In this document: positions 44,549-57,101 of the stretch, piece after piece | Layout of the letters: each line of letters begins with the position of its first letter | How positions within the stretch are numbered: position 1 is the stretch's first letter | DNA from: Hsuehochloa calcarea | Taxonomy: Eukaryota; Streptophyta; Magnoliopsida; Poales; Poaceae | Length of the DNA stretch: 64,000 nt | NCBI GenBank assembly: GCA_036346395.1 | Contig: CM070596.1 | Coordinates: 19,010,177 to 19,074,176, forward strand | Reading direction: 5' to 3' | Program-made: the position numbers and the translations under genes | Notes under the pieces: generated by a model | The model's database searches: none | The model's input: only the letters and a program-made list of their open reading frames with translations | Told to the model about the DNA's origin: nothing

Positions 44549-47256
44549 TGTAAGATCGAGGAGGCCGACTAGAGGGTGAATAAGCGGTTTAAAAATATTT
44601 TAGCTAAAGCGATTTCTAATGCGGAAGAGTAAGTCAAATCGGTTTTGCACAATTAAGACCTAAAAACAACTAGTCTCACTAAGTGCGCTAACAATATAAG
44701 ACTATGTCAATGATAGCAAATATACAAAGACACGAAAGCAATTTAATTCTAGGAATGTAAATTACACAAGGTAAATCACTAGAGAGCAAATTACAAGGAC
44801 ACAAGGACTTTTTAGTGGTGTTAGGAGACTTGCTTGGTCTCCCTATTCCACGTTGAGGTAATTAAGCCCAAACTAATTGGATTGGCTCCATGAATTAAGC
44901 CAAACACCTCAATTCCACTAGTGGTAACTCTTTCCCGCTCCGGGTAGGTGAACTCCAACCTTCACAACGCGCCGGATCTCTTCACAATCTTATTTTGAAG
45001 AGATCACCGGACACGACGCCTCTGATGCCGTCTAGAAGTTGGCAAACTCCTAGAGTAATAAGTCAAGCCCCTTGCTTGACTATCACCACGCATACAGAAT
45101 GCACAAGCTCAAGTGGATACGAAATCCAACTCTAGATGCAACACATACAACTAAAGACCTCTCTCCTTGCTCACAAGGTGCAACATAAGCACAATTGAGA
45201 GTACGTAGAAGCTCACACTAGCTCAATAGAATGAAATGAAGTGTCAAAGGTTATTTCACAACCCGCTAAGGGGTATTTATAGCCCCTACCACAAAAACTA
45301 GACGTTGGAACAAACATCTGAACAAATCGAGATTTCGGTAATCTGCCGTTCAGATTTGGTTCCACCGCAATCGAGATTCAACGATCGATTGTTGTGCATT
45401 TAATGCCCTAAACTAGTCGTTACACATAAAGTTGTGGTACTACCGCATCGCAGTTGTACTGCTTGGCTAGAACAGAACTACCATTTTCCAGATCTCAAGA
45501 ATTCCAAAAAACACCTTCTCTGGAAAAACTCATACTGCCATGTAAATATCGGTACTACCGCACTCTAGTAGTACCGCTCAAGAGAATGCGGTCATACTGA
45601 TTCAAGGGAGATTAAAACTCCCAAACACACGCTCTTTGTAATATACGTGCCACCACATAAATATCGGTACTACCTACTTGTGGTAGTCTGCTTGGTTGAA
45701 AATGTGATCGTTTGATTTTTAGAGAGTATCAAACCACTCGAAGATACACTCTCTGTATTTTACGTACCGACATACATTTTTTGGTACTACCGACCTACAG
45801 TAGTACCACAATTCAAAAGCAGTCTCTCTGAATATCAGAGAGATTCAAAATATCTGAAAAATATGCTCTTTGGAAAATACGTACCGTCAAACAAATATCG
45901 GTACTACCGACTTACGGTAGTATCGCGTATCAACAGCGGTCATATCATTTTTCAAAATGGTTTTCCAGAAGCTCAAATCAAAGCAATGCATGAACCCTAA
46001 CAATTTACAAAACACATTTGCAAACATAGATCATGCAACAAGGAGTTGGTACATGGATTTCAACCATTTGCAAAATATAGTCACATACTACAAGGATTAA
46101 ACGCATGAGTCTCGACTATTTGCAAAACACATTCGCAAATACTAGCATTATGCCGTGGTGAGCTAGAGCAAGCGAGATTAAACTATCAACACATGATGAG
46201 ACTCAAGCTACTAGGCAAGATCCCTCTTAATAGTACGGCAACCATTACTAGCAATCCGTTCTCCCAACCAAACACCGAGACCGGTAAAAGAATAGGAACA
46301 CATCATTAGCCCTAGCTAGTCATACCTTTGCCTTGTACATCCTTTTGAAGCATGATAACGCACATCTTCACTTCAAGTCTGGGCTCTTGACTTGAATATC
46401 ATCAACGCATGATGATCTTCTTCACTTCGGGATCTTGTCTTGATGCCCATCAACAAATAATGACATCATTCATCCCGAATCTTAACTTGAATATCATCAC
46501 CACATGATGATCTTCTTCACGTGCCCTCCATCAACACATGATGGATCTTCTCTTGACTTGATGGTCAACTCATGATCATCTTCTCTTCGAGATCTTGATA
46601 TGCATCAACACATGATGCATACTTCACTTGACTTGATGACAATCAACTCATGATGTCATCCCAAGTCATCGTCATCATGGAACTCGACCTATTTCACCAA
46701 CTCATGAAAAATGTTAGTTCCACAATGTAATTGTCATTAATTAATACAACATACCATTAACTCATAATGGTGGGTCAAGATATATACTTCAATCTTTCTC
46801 TCTTCGGTAATTGATGACAACCATCACAGTTACAAATAATTGAATATAAAAACATATGAGCATATATGAACTACATGCATTTTATATACTCAAGGGTATG
46901 TTTCAAAGTAGAGATCTCAAGTATATGTGGATTAAGAAATATGGATCAATACTAATGAAACCAAAAAACATAGAGTGGGCTCCCCTTAAATGTGTGCATA
47001 CATTAATGCGTAAAAAGAACATATGTACATATTCAAGTTAGACTTTTGGTGGAGTTCAATCTATATTTTGGATCCGAGGAATGCACCAATATATAAGAAT
47101 TTGATGTCAAATGCATACTTTTTTATTTTTACCATTTTATCCAAATAAGACTACACAATAGGTATATCAATAGAAGCGTTAGTCCTATATATGGATTTAT
47201 CATTAATCACCAAAATACTCTATTAACTCATAATGGCAGGTCTAGATCCTTCAACA
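44549..47256 (-). mobile_element. LTR copy (b), 2.7 kb, with GGTACTACCG dyads
   Basis: It begins TGTAAGATCGAGG with ACTAGAGGGTGAATA close by, and ends GATCCTTCAACA. The right border is supported by copy (c), whose inverted start lies next to different flanking sequence. A minus-strand TATA box (TATAAATA, 45,274-45,281) gives the orientation. No target-site duplication could be found at these borders, so the left border may be off or the flank changed. No coding region is present; it may be a solo LTR or part of a large non-autonomous element. Confidence 0.6.
45425..45960. repeat. GGTACTACCG dyad array in LTR copy (b)
   Basis: Five units of about 110-120 bp each contain ATCGGTACTACCG, then 8-10 bases, then its partial complement (CTAGTAGTACCGC, GTGGTAGT, CAGTAGTACC, CGGTAGTATCGC), followed by GGTCATACTGATTTTCAGAG-like and CTCTTTG..ATACGTACC parts. 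Confidence 0.75.
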
Positions 47257-48564
47257 GCACAACGAAGGTTCAGGCTCAAAACATTTAGATTACTCAACAA
47301 CAATTCACTAATACGCCATGCGTATATTATACAACATAAAGGGCAAATTAAGCTTCAACGATGCCTACCTGAACAAGGAAAACACACACAAATGATCAGG
47401 CGTCAGGCCACTACGAATTCCAAGAAGCGAACGTTAATTAATTAGCATTTAGCACACACAACACAAAGATCAACGAGCCCGAGCTGTGAGGGTGTTACAA
47501 AGATAGCTGCAACATACGTAACTTGATTGCTTTCGCATTTGTGTGTATAAATAGAGTACAAGCTATACAAGGAAATACACATCAAATATGGTTCAGACTG
47601 GATAATATTTGGTTCCACAACCTAATACATGGAAAGTCAGTTATACATGGAAAGAATATGATTACATGTGCCCAGTGTTGTTGTTGGGAAGTCATTGCCA
47701 CCAAGCAGGCGCATGCAATCATCGCATTCCACGTATAGTGACTTTCTATGTATTATCACATGTATCAAATATATACAGGGCACATGCAATCATACATGTG
47801 ATAATACATGTATGATTGCATGCGCCCTGTGTATGTATTATCACATGTACCACTCATTCTATGAGCTAACTTTCCATGTATTATCACGTGTATGATTGTT
47901 TGCATCATGTGTTGTTGTAGGGGAGCTATTGTCACCAAATAGGGGCCCATGCAATCATATGTTTTCCTTGTATAGCTGACTTTCCATGTATTATTACATG
48001 TACCACTTATTCTATGAGTGTATAGCTGACTTTCCAGGTATTATTACATGTACCACTTATTCTATGAGTGTATAGCTGACTTTTCATGTATTATTATATT
48101 GTATTGTACAATAGGCTAGATAAGCTTGTCCACGAACCAACTAAGGGAAATGCTTGGCATGGAGATCATATAATCTGTAACCATAGCATTTGACTCGTAA
48201 TGCGAATGTGTGAAAGATCTAGACCGCCATTATGAGTTAATGAAGTGTTTTGGGGATTAATGACAAATCTAATTATGAGACTAACTCTCTTGCTTAGTAT
48301 TATCATGTGTAGTCTCATTTGGATATAAAGGTGAAATTCAACGAGGTATGCATTCGACTTATACTCTTACATAATGTTGCATTCCTCGGATCCAAAATAT
48401 AGGTTGAACTCCACCATAAGTATAACTTGAATATGTGCATATGTTTTCTTTACACATATGTGTATGCACACATTTAGGGGGAGCTCATTATATATTTTGT
48501 AGTTTCATTTGTATTGATCCACATTTCGTGTTCCACATATATTTGAGATCCTTACTTTGAAACA

Positions 48565-48865
48565 TATCCGTATGAGTATACAAAATATGTGTAGTCTTTG
48601 TATACTTACGCTTTGAGTATACAAACTTGTGTAGTCTTTGTATACTTATGTTTTAAGTATATAGAACTTGTGTAGTTCATGTATACTCATGTTTTGAATA
48701 TATAAAACTTATGTAGTTTTGTATATTCATGATTTGAGTATAAAGAACTTATGTAGTTCTCGTATACTCAAGTTTTGAGTATGTAGAACTTGTGTAGTTC
48801 TCGCATACTCATGTTGTGAGTATATATATGACTTGTGTAGTTTATATGTACTCATAATGTAGTAC
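48565..48865. repeat. Tandem array, about seven units of 45-50 bp, in LTR copy (c)
   Basis: Units contain TATACTCATGTTTTGAGTAT and AGAACTTGTGTAGTTC. Copies (a) and (b) have only one such unit at the matching place, so the array grew in this copy or its recent parent. Confidence 0.8.
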
Positions 48866-49130
48866 TTTATCAATTCAATTTTAATGTGTGATTGAAATGG
48901 TTATCATCAATTACCAAAGAGGGGAAGATAGAGGTATCTTGTCCCACCATTATGAGTTAATGGTATGGTGTGGCAATTAATGATAATCATATTGTGGAAC
49001 TAACATTTTTCATGAGTTGGATGTATAGGTTATGTTCCAGGATGATGAAGACTTGGGATGATCATGAGTTGATCATCAAGTCAAGATTCATGTGAAGAAT
49101 GTATCATGTGTTGATGCATATGAAGACTTG

Positions 49131-49850
49131 GGCCCTGTTTGTTTAGGCTTTTTCTTTGGCTTATAAGCAAAAAAGCCTAAGCCTAAACAAAGAGGTGGCT
49201 TTTTTATGCAGCTTATAAAAAGCTTAAGCCTATTTAAGCCTAAAAGCCATAAGCCAAGGAAGATGTGCTTTTTTTGGCTTTTGCGGAATAGAATAACTGA
49301 TTACCACTAAAGTTTGCTAAAATTACCCTCAAAATGCCATTCAGTATATAAACATGAATCTCTTTTTTTCACTACACAATTTTATCCGAGATAGTGCTTT
49401 ACGTGATGAGATTTTCGAGAGATGTGATCTTAATGAAGATTATGACCCAAGCGATACTTTATTATGATATGATCGGATATTATTTTATTTGGTTGGCTAA
49501 AATATGTCTTTCTATATTAATTTCTTTCATTACGCAATGTCCATAATTAATATATGCACGAACAAGCAAAACTTTTTTTGTTTCATATGTACACTTGCAC
49601 GTATCATCATAGTTACAAATCCCATGAAAAAATAAGTTTAAATTCATCATTAAAAACATTCTTCAAACCCTCAAGAGCAATTCAGACTTTTTATCCTTCA
49701 CACACAACTCAATAAGCTAACATCCTATAAAAAGCCAGATTACCAAACACCAAAACTTGACTTAAAAGCTGAGGGGCTTATAAGCCAATTAAGCCAAAAA
49801 GCTGGCTTTAAGCTATAAGCCAAAAAGCCTAAGCCTAAACAAACAGGGCC
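49131..49850. mobile_element. TIR element (MITE), 720 bp, TSD TTG
   Basis: Perfect terminal inverted repeats GGCCCTGTTTGTTTAGGCTT face each other, with TTG on both sides (49,128-49,130 and 49,851-49,853). The subterminal parts are rich in AAGCCTAAGCC and TTATAAGCC. The interior is AT-rich and noncoding. The 3-bp duplication and GGCCCTGTTTG end suggest the PIF/Harbinger group; a hAT origin is less likely. Confidence 0.85.
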
Positions 49851-49910
49851 TTGAAGTAAAGGTTGCATCATGTGTTGATGCACATCAAGTCAAGAGAAGA
49901 CCCATCATGC

Positions 49911-50190
49911 CACTACTACAAAAGAGGCTATAGCAGACGGCCCATCACAGACGGTTCCTTTGGAACCAAAGGCAAATACGTGTTGGGGTTTAATCAGGCT
50001 TTGTTTTAGCGCTGGCGAGCCTATCACGAGCGGTTCTATTTCCGGGCAAATGCGCGATAATAAATATCCTGAGCAGTTACGAAAATAGAACCGATCAGTG
50101 ATATCTACTGACAGTTCTATTTTGAGCAACCGTGCGCGATATTACTATCACGAGCGGTTACGAAATAGAACCGTCTGTATTTCTGTGCTT
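49911..50190. repeat. CACTA terminal and subterminal repeat region
   Basis: After the terminal repeat, copies of CGGTTCTATTT or its inverse AAATAGAACCG occur near 50,031, 50,085, 50,112 and 50,163. CGGTTCCTTTGGAACC is near 49,961. Such repeats are the binding sites for the accessory protein in En/Spm. From 50,190 to 50,832 no gene is recognised. Confidence 0.75.
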
Positions 50191-50832
50191 CATATAAATT
50201 GGTAGAGACATCCCTCGGCAAGCCCGCCGCTTTGTGTCTACGCTCGGCGCCACTTCTGCCCTAGCTCCTCCAACTGCGGCTCCTCCTCTATCTTGGTATG
50301 AGCTCCTCCAATCGCTTGTGGACTTGGCATTGTATTGTGTGTTAATGCATTGACTAAAAGAAAGGAGAAAACATAGTGTAGATGCTAGCTGTGAATTAAT
50401 ATTGAGAAGCCCGCAAATCTTAGTTTTGAATAATGGTTTCCTTATAACTAATGAACTAAAATTTGACTTAGGAGTGGTAACTTAATAAAACTGAATTAGG
50501 TCTAATAATCACTAAAATTTGAGTTAGGATAATTAATTGGCTTAAAAATAAAATTTACACACCGGTTCACAATACGGTGGGGTTTGGGTCAAGCAATATT
50601 GCATTTACGGTTCCGGTATTTTAGGTTAATAAGTGTTGTATGAGATGATGCCTATATTTGGGTTGCATGATTGTTCAATTGAGATAGATATCGGTGTCGA
50701 GAGGTAGGGATTATCGAGAGATATTAGATATTTTCTTCATGAGCTCCGAGGGTAACGATCTATAACCCTTTATGTTTGCTATAAATTAATCGCTAATCAA
50801 TTTGACACTAATTTGTTACATGCGTAGTGTAG

Positions 50833-53800
50833 ATGGATCGAAACTGGATGTACGGTGTGAACCGTGTGAGTCAAGATTACATTAATGGCGTGGTTGCTTT
50901 TAGAAGAGCATTTGGCGGGATATGTTGAAGAAGGGGATAAATTTTATGTACTGTCCGTGCATTGATTGCGGTAATCTGAAGATGTTTAACAACGCGGCGC
51001 AGATCGAAGCGCACTTGATTCGAAGGGGTTTCAAAAAAGGGTATACATGTTGGACCAGTCATGGTGAAGAGCAGATTATACCAGAAGTTAATAATGACGA
51101 CATCGCCGAGAAGTCAACGATATCTTGGGATGTGGTGTGCTTTTAATGAGGATAGGGGCGCGATGACAATCTGGATCGGATGCTACGCGATGCGAAGAGA
51201 ACTCTTGTGAGAGAGAGTTTTGTAAATTCGAGGGCTTAAGGGAGGACTCGGTGAGACCTTTGTTCCCTGGCTGCAAGCCGGAATACACAAGGTTGTCAAC
51301 CGTGCTTGAACTGCTGAAATTGAAGGCAAGCAATAGTTGGTCCGATAAGAGTTTCACGGCGTTGTTAGGTCTCCTAGCGGACATCATACGAGGGAAGCGT
51401 GTTGCCCGGCACCACCTATCAAGCAAAGAAGGTTATTTGCCCATTGGGAATGGAAGTAGAAAGAATACATGCATGTCCGAACGATTGTATCCTCTACAGT
51501 AAAGAGTATGCGGACATGCATTATTGTCCGTGTGCAAAGCATCCCGATACAAGCGTCAAAAATCGCTAAGGTGAAGCAAGGACCTCTGCTAAGATGTTGT
51601 GGTATCTGCTGTAATCCCACGTTTGAAGCGTTTATTTGCGAACCCAAAGGAGGCAAGATTGCTGCGTTAGCACTCGGAGGCGTAAGAGAGATGGAAAGCT
51701 AAGACACCTGCTGATTACGCGATGGAGAAACTTGATCGAGCTTGAAGAGTTCGGTGCGGGCAGGAACATAAGGTTAGGGTTGAGTGCGGATGGAATGAAT
51801 CCTTTCGGTAACATGAGCGCCGACATAGCACTGGCCGTGAATCTATGTATGTACAACATTCCTCCTTGGCTCTGTATGAAGCGGAAGTACATTTTGATGT
51901 CACTACTTATCCAAGGGCGAAGCAACACGGGAATGATATTGATGTGTACCTAGAACCATTCTTTGGAAGATCTTGTGACCTTTGTGGAGCGAAGAAGTGC
52001 AGGTATGGGATGCGTACAAGCGAGAGAACTTCACTTTACGCGCCATGTTGTTACGCACCATCAATGATTTTCCGCCCTTGGTAACTGTCGGGCTTGATAC
52101 AAAAGGAGCCAAAGCACATCGTCCTTTGCTTAGATGCTACGGAGAGTGTATGGTGAACAACTCGCGTAAAGCGTATATCGTCACCGTAGGTTCCTTAGAG
52201 AGTCACCCATACCGCAAGATGAAGAAACAATTCGACGGAAATAAGGAAGGCGGTTCGACTTCAAGGGCTTTTAGTGGGAAAGAGGTCTATGATATGGTTA
52301 AGGATATCGATGTTGTGCTTGGGAAGGGCGTAAATTAAGAACCCGTGAGAAGAACATCGGAAGAAGCGGTCAATTTTTGGGACTTGCCTTATTGGGAGTA
52401 CTTAGAAGTTCGCCCTTTGCATCGGCGTTATGCACGAGAGAAGAATGTATGTGATAGCTCGATTGGTCTCTTCTTTGAACATTAGTGGCAAAACAAAGGA
52501 TGGTGTTAGCGCGGTGTGACTTGGTCGATATGAACATAAGGACCGAGTTAGCACGAAAGAGACCGATCTGAGACGACGTACCTTCCCCGACTTGCTACAC
52601 TCTGTCCAAGGCCGAGAGAAATGAAGCGTGCGAGCTTGCGGTGTGAAAGTCCGTCTGGTTACTCCGCTAACATTAAGAAACTTGTTTCTATGCAAGATTT
52701 GAAATTAATTGGTATGAAGTCGCATGATTGTCGTGTGCGATGACACAAATGCTTCTGTTGCAATTAGGAGTATCTTGCGAACAAGGTCCGAGTGGCAATC
52801 TTGAGGTGTGTTATTTCTTCAACTCAATTGCTCGGAAGGTCATCGATCCCCAAGGACCGGATGCTCTGCGGCGAGGTAGTGGCGACTCTGTGTCATCTTG
52901 AGATGTATTTCCCTCCGTCATTTTTCGATATCATGGTCCATCTCATTGTTCACCTTGTGAAAGAGATAAAGATATGCGCCCTATATTTCTCGTCATATGT
53001 ACCCGTTCGAGAGGTACATGGGAATTCTCAAGTCCTACGTGCGGAATCGATCTCGACCGGAGGCGGCATCATCGAAGGTTATGCAATGGAAGGCGTCATT
53101 GAGTTCTGCGTCGACTACATGGCTCGGTGGATCCGATTGGTGTGCCTCTATCTCGTCATGAGTGGAAGACCGGATGGTATCGGGACCATCGGAAGAAATC
53201 AATCACTCCCGATCTGGATACGTGCGCTCAAGCCCATTTCACGGTCTTGCAACACATGACTCAAGTGTCCCGTACATCGGCGAGCACAAAGACATGGTGC
53301 ATGAGAATCGAGACCGGTCGGAGGTTTGGCTCACGAGAGAACACAACCGTCGGTTCAATGAATGGTTAAAGGTGCGAATCACTCGGAGGTCATCAAGTGA
53401 TGATCTGTTGCTATGGTTGGCAAGAGGGCCACATTTTACAATTGTCACATAGCAAGGATCGACATAAATGGGTACACATTTTATCTGGGCTCGGGATAGG
53501 AAGAGCACGGTCTGAGCAATGGTGTCGCATAGATGCATTCGATACCGATAAATTTGAGGAGCTCGTACTATGGGCAAATAGAGGAGATATGGGAGATCGA
53601 CTACGTGCTTTTCAAGATCCCCTATTTGGTGCCGTTGGGTCCATCTCCCACGGTGAAGGTCGACAAATGCGGCGTCACTACCTTGGACCTCGAGCGTGTC
53701 GGATACAAAGGCGAACCATTCGTCTTGGCTAACCAAGTTGTTCAAGTCTTCTATGTAGCAAGCGGCAAATAAGAAGCGCCACGTAGTTCTTCATGGAAAA

Positions 53801-53938
53801 GGAGGATTGTCGGAGTTGAGAATGTAGTGGACGAGGAAGAATACAATCAATTTGACGAGTTGCCACCTTTGAAGACGACATCGAGGCTCGAGGAAGAACC
53901 CGGTGAGGAAGCTAGCTATATCTTGCGTCGATCATCAT
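50833..53938 (+). pseudogene. CACTA transposase (TNP2-like) pseudogene
   Basis: It starts with ATG (MDRNWMYGVNR). An N-terminal Transposase-associated domain follows with CPCIDCGN and HLIRRGFKKGYTCW. The TNP2 core includes DGKLRH near 51,692, NIRLGLSADGMNPFGNMS near 51,766, PPWLCMKRKY and NDIDVYLEP near 51,934. HPYRKMKKQFDGNKE lies near 52,206. A DUF4218-like part (EMYFPPSFFDIMVHL near 52,903) is followed by EGYAMEGVIEFCVDYM near 53,077, SEVWLTREHNR near 53,320 and a DUF4216-like part (YYGQIEEIWEIDYVLFKIP near 53,565). VDEEEYNQFDELPP near 53,840 is close to the end. At least ten frame changes and several missing pieces make it nonfunctional as read. Confidence 0.85.
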
Positions 53939-53943
53939 GAAGG

Positions 53944-56900
53944 TGTCGGGACCCAAATATGCAAATCTGGACCCTCTGTGTATTACGCACTAGTCGAGGA
54001 TCACGCTAGTGCACACAGTGTCAACATTGATGAAATATCACATCCATACAACGAATATAAGAATAAGCGAGTACTTTAAATAACAAATAAGCTGTTGGGA
54101 CCTTATGGTGAGTTTTACATTTATTAAGCCATGCAAAGTGACAATAAAGAAATAAATGCGTGAAGCGAAATAAACTCGGTGGCTCCCATCAATTTACCAC
54201 GAACAACCGATGGGATCAAGACCCTAACGTTCAACCTTAGTAGAACTCTTCTTCAAAAGCGACGACTCCTCCATACATTGATTTGTTTAGCAAGAGTGAG
54301 TACACCGTACTTCATAAGTCATACCACAGAATGCATTTATACATGATGGCTTATTCCAAAGAAATGGCTTACGTGGTTATTTTGCGAAATGCAACATTTG
54401 CAATTGAATACAACAATAGATTGAAAGCATAATTCAAAACAATTAGACAATAATAAGTTAACAATTGATTTCACAAAGGACACACAGTCTAATCAAGTTC
54501 TTTCACACAATTGAACAAGTTATCTCACACGGTGACCCTTCCCAATTGTTTTATGAAAATCTACCCCTCGTGTGAAATTCCGAGCATATCCATAGCAGAG
54601 GGCGGCTATTCGAATAGATTGGTTTAAACACTCTGCGAGTTTGTACACTTTACCCACACGATGAAATCAGCGGATCGAGTTGATCACAACAAAACCTTTC
54701 GAGACTTCATCTCAAACAATGACACTCTGGTGTGCTTTCTTTGCCGTCAATTTGTACACGACCCTTGGAGCGACACACACCATTGGGCGAGGATCGTGAC
54801 GAATCGCGATGTGACATATCACACCTCGACCCATCACGGCTTAAATACAACTGAGTTGTCAATGTCAAGACTCCATAACTTACTAAGTCGGGCCCGGCCC
54901 ATACTAGGCATGTGGTGCGTGCAGTAAGCCAGTTCAATGGCGCACAAAGTTAAGTCCTTAATTGACTAAGGCAAGACTTCGATTTTACCCAAATCACAAA
55001 GTTTAATAAGCACACAGCTCCACCATTCACACAGAATCCACCACTTGCCTCGGTCTAAATCTTTTCCCACCACGTTGATTAAGTGCAACACATGCCATCA
55101 ACGAGTAATAGCACACAGACACACCAGATTCATCACACAGTTCCATAATCACTTAGTCAAGTTTATAATTGCAACTCTCACATGAAATGATGACTCGTGG
55201 CATGGCTAAGCAGTCTAATCGTATCTAACCAACCCACGTTGGTGCTACAATAATACCAACTAATAATTAATCAACCTAGGGTGACAAAAGATCATGGCAT
55301 ACAATAGACAAGGTGGCATAACAATTTGGATTAATAACTACACCCAAAAGCATTTAAATAAATACTTGAAATAGAATGCAATACATTGAAACAAAGTATT
55401 TTGGCTGGGTTCAAAATGATCAAAGGTATAACTTGCCTTGGAATAGATCTAGATATTGGTCTTGGTCTTGAGGTGCTCCTTCTTACGCAAAATTCCCGAA
55501 GTATCGGCGTCTACTCAAAAGCGAGACAAAAGAAACAAAACAAATAAATAACAGAGGCAAAACAAACTCCAAAATTAAATAAAATTCATAAATAAATAGA
55601 TCTGAATTTTATATGAATTTACAAATTTGAATGGGCTCAATCGGAGTTCGGATGCAAAAGATATGGGCTTTGGAAGATTGGAAAAATTAATTAAACCCTA
55701 AATTGGATTTTCTCGAATTTCCCGAATTAATTTTATAAAGGAAAATCGAATTATTGCGCAATGCTTGCGTCGGTAGAAATTTCGGAAAAGAAATATATTT
55801 AAAATAAAAGCGGCAGTGGGACCTTTGTCGACCTCTCGACTCACGGTGGGTGGGTCCACCGAGCCGAAAAAAGCTGGCGTGATGATTTGGACCACGCTTG
55901 AGCCTTGGCCGGTGCGATCTGGCGCCACGTGTTGCACACGTAAGCGACGAGAGCGCGAGAGGTCGACGCGGGCACGACGAGTCATGGCCGACGGCCGTGT
56001 GAGGACCAAGGTATCACCGTGATCGGTGGCGAGTCGCCGGCGACCAAAGTACCGAGCAATCCTTGCGCTATTGCGCACCTAGTGCCGACCTTACCCGGTG
56101 AAAGTGGCGGCCGGCGGTGGAGAAAAGTGGGGCGAAGTCACGGCTTTTGTCGGACGGCGGCGGCAGTGGGACTCCGGCGGCGAAGCGCGCTGGTGGCTGG
56201 CGACAAGCCCAAGGAGGCGATCGATGGCGGTGAGCAGCGGCGGCCCGGTGCAAGCGGCGAAAAACGAGGCGGCGAAAGTTTGGTTTTGGGCTAATGTGGG
56301 GCTCTGGGCGAGAGATCGAGGCAGGTAGCAGTGCTATGGGATGCGGAGGGCGAGGGGAACCTAGGGTGTATTTATAGGGCTCGGGGGCGGCGAGATGGAA
56401 ACCCTAATTGGAGTCCGTCTCGGTCACGCTCGGGATCTTCGGGTTTTAGGAGATAGGCGAGATTTGAAGGTTAATTGGTTGGGGATGGATACGGAATAGT
56501 GGGGCTCTGATTGGTGGGGTTGGGCGAGAAATCGTGGCGGTTCGCGCGTTTTCGGACGAGCTCCTTGAGCGAAAAATGGCGACAGACGAAAGCGGGAGGA
56601 AGAAGACCGTGTCGGAGGCAGCGACCTCAGCGAGCCCTGCGTCGTCGAGAGAGAAAGCGGCTTGTGTGGCCGAATCAAGCGTCAATGCCGATCAAGACCC
56701 GCGGCAAGCGGCCAGCGGGAAGTCTGGGCGGCGATGGAATAGTGTTGGGCTTGGCCCGATCTTTATTCGAAGGATTTTCTTTGATTTTTCTTTTAAGTAA
56801 ATCGAGAAAATGCAAATAGCAATTAGAAAATAGCAAATGGCTTGGGAAAAATTCGAGAAAATTTTATAAAATATATCCAAGCATATAGAATCTAAATAAA

Positions 56901-57063
56901 ATAGTTTTGACAATTGTTGATGTTGGGATTAAGCACATTAAATCAATTTGTCCTTAAAGTCCATATTAAGCTTTTTAATTTAATATTCAAATAAATCCAA
57001 ATGATGAATTTTCTTGCTACCATTATTTAAAAGATTTTAATGCTCGAAAATAGGGATGTTACA
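53944..57063 (-). repeat. 3' LTR of element B
   Basis: The LTR is 3,120 bp. The outer parts match the A LTRs. From about 55,810 to 56,780 the sequence is GC-rich but not alignable by eye with the A core. A minus-strand TATA box (TATAAATA, 56,369-56,376) lies within it. Confidence 0.85.
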
Positions 57064-57080
57064 AACCTCCCCCTTAAGCG
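57064..57080 (-). other. Polypurine tract of element B
   Basis: The minus strand reads TTAAGGGGGAGGTT directly before the LTR, with two G fewer than in element A. Confidence 0.75.
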
Positions 57081-57101
57081 AATCTCGTCCTCGAGATTAG
57101 G

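Larger units (their letters stand above)
43910..48205. mobile_element. Foldback-type inverted repeat with an LTR inserted
   Basis: The left arm (about 43,910-44,290) and right arm (about 47,610-48,200) are inverted copies. For example ACATTCGCAC..CTATGGTTAC..GATCGCATGC..AAGTATTTCTC at 43,910-43,975 answers the right arm at 48,120-48,205. Both arms hold several inner copies of TACATGTGATAATACATG and AGTCAGCTATAC, so they can also fold locally. The centre holds the LTR at 44,549-47,256. No transposase was seen. It may be a foldback element or a MULE with long terminal repeats. The outer right border is hidden by the LTR at 48,206. Confidence 0.6.
48206..49910 (+). mobile_element. LTR copy (c), inverted relative to (b), interrupted
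   Basis: From TGTGAAAGATCTAGACC onward the sequence is the inverse of copy (b) from 47,256 leftward: CATTATGAGTTAAT, GCATTCCTCGGATCCAAAATA and TGCACACATTTAGGGGGAGC. It is interrupted by a MITE (49,131-49,850) and cut at 49,910 by the CACTA element; the remainder should continue beyond the CACTA element outside the window. Confidence 0.65.
49911..53943 (+). mobile_element. CACTA (En/Spm) element, right end beyond nested element B
   Basis: CACTACTACAAAA starts at 49,911. Subterminal repeats (AAATAGAACCG and its inverse CGGTTCTATTT) fill the next 280 bases. A CACTA transposase pseudogene follows. The 3-bp duplication would be TGC (49,908-49,910). The sequence is cut at 53,943 by element B, and the other terminus should lie beyond 64,000. 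Confidence 0.85.
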
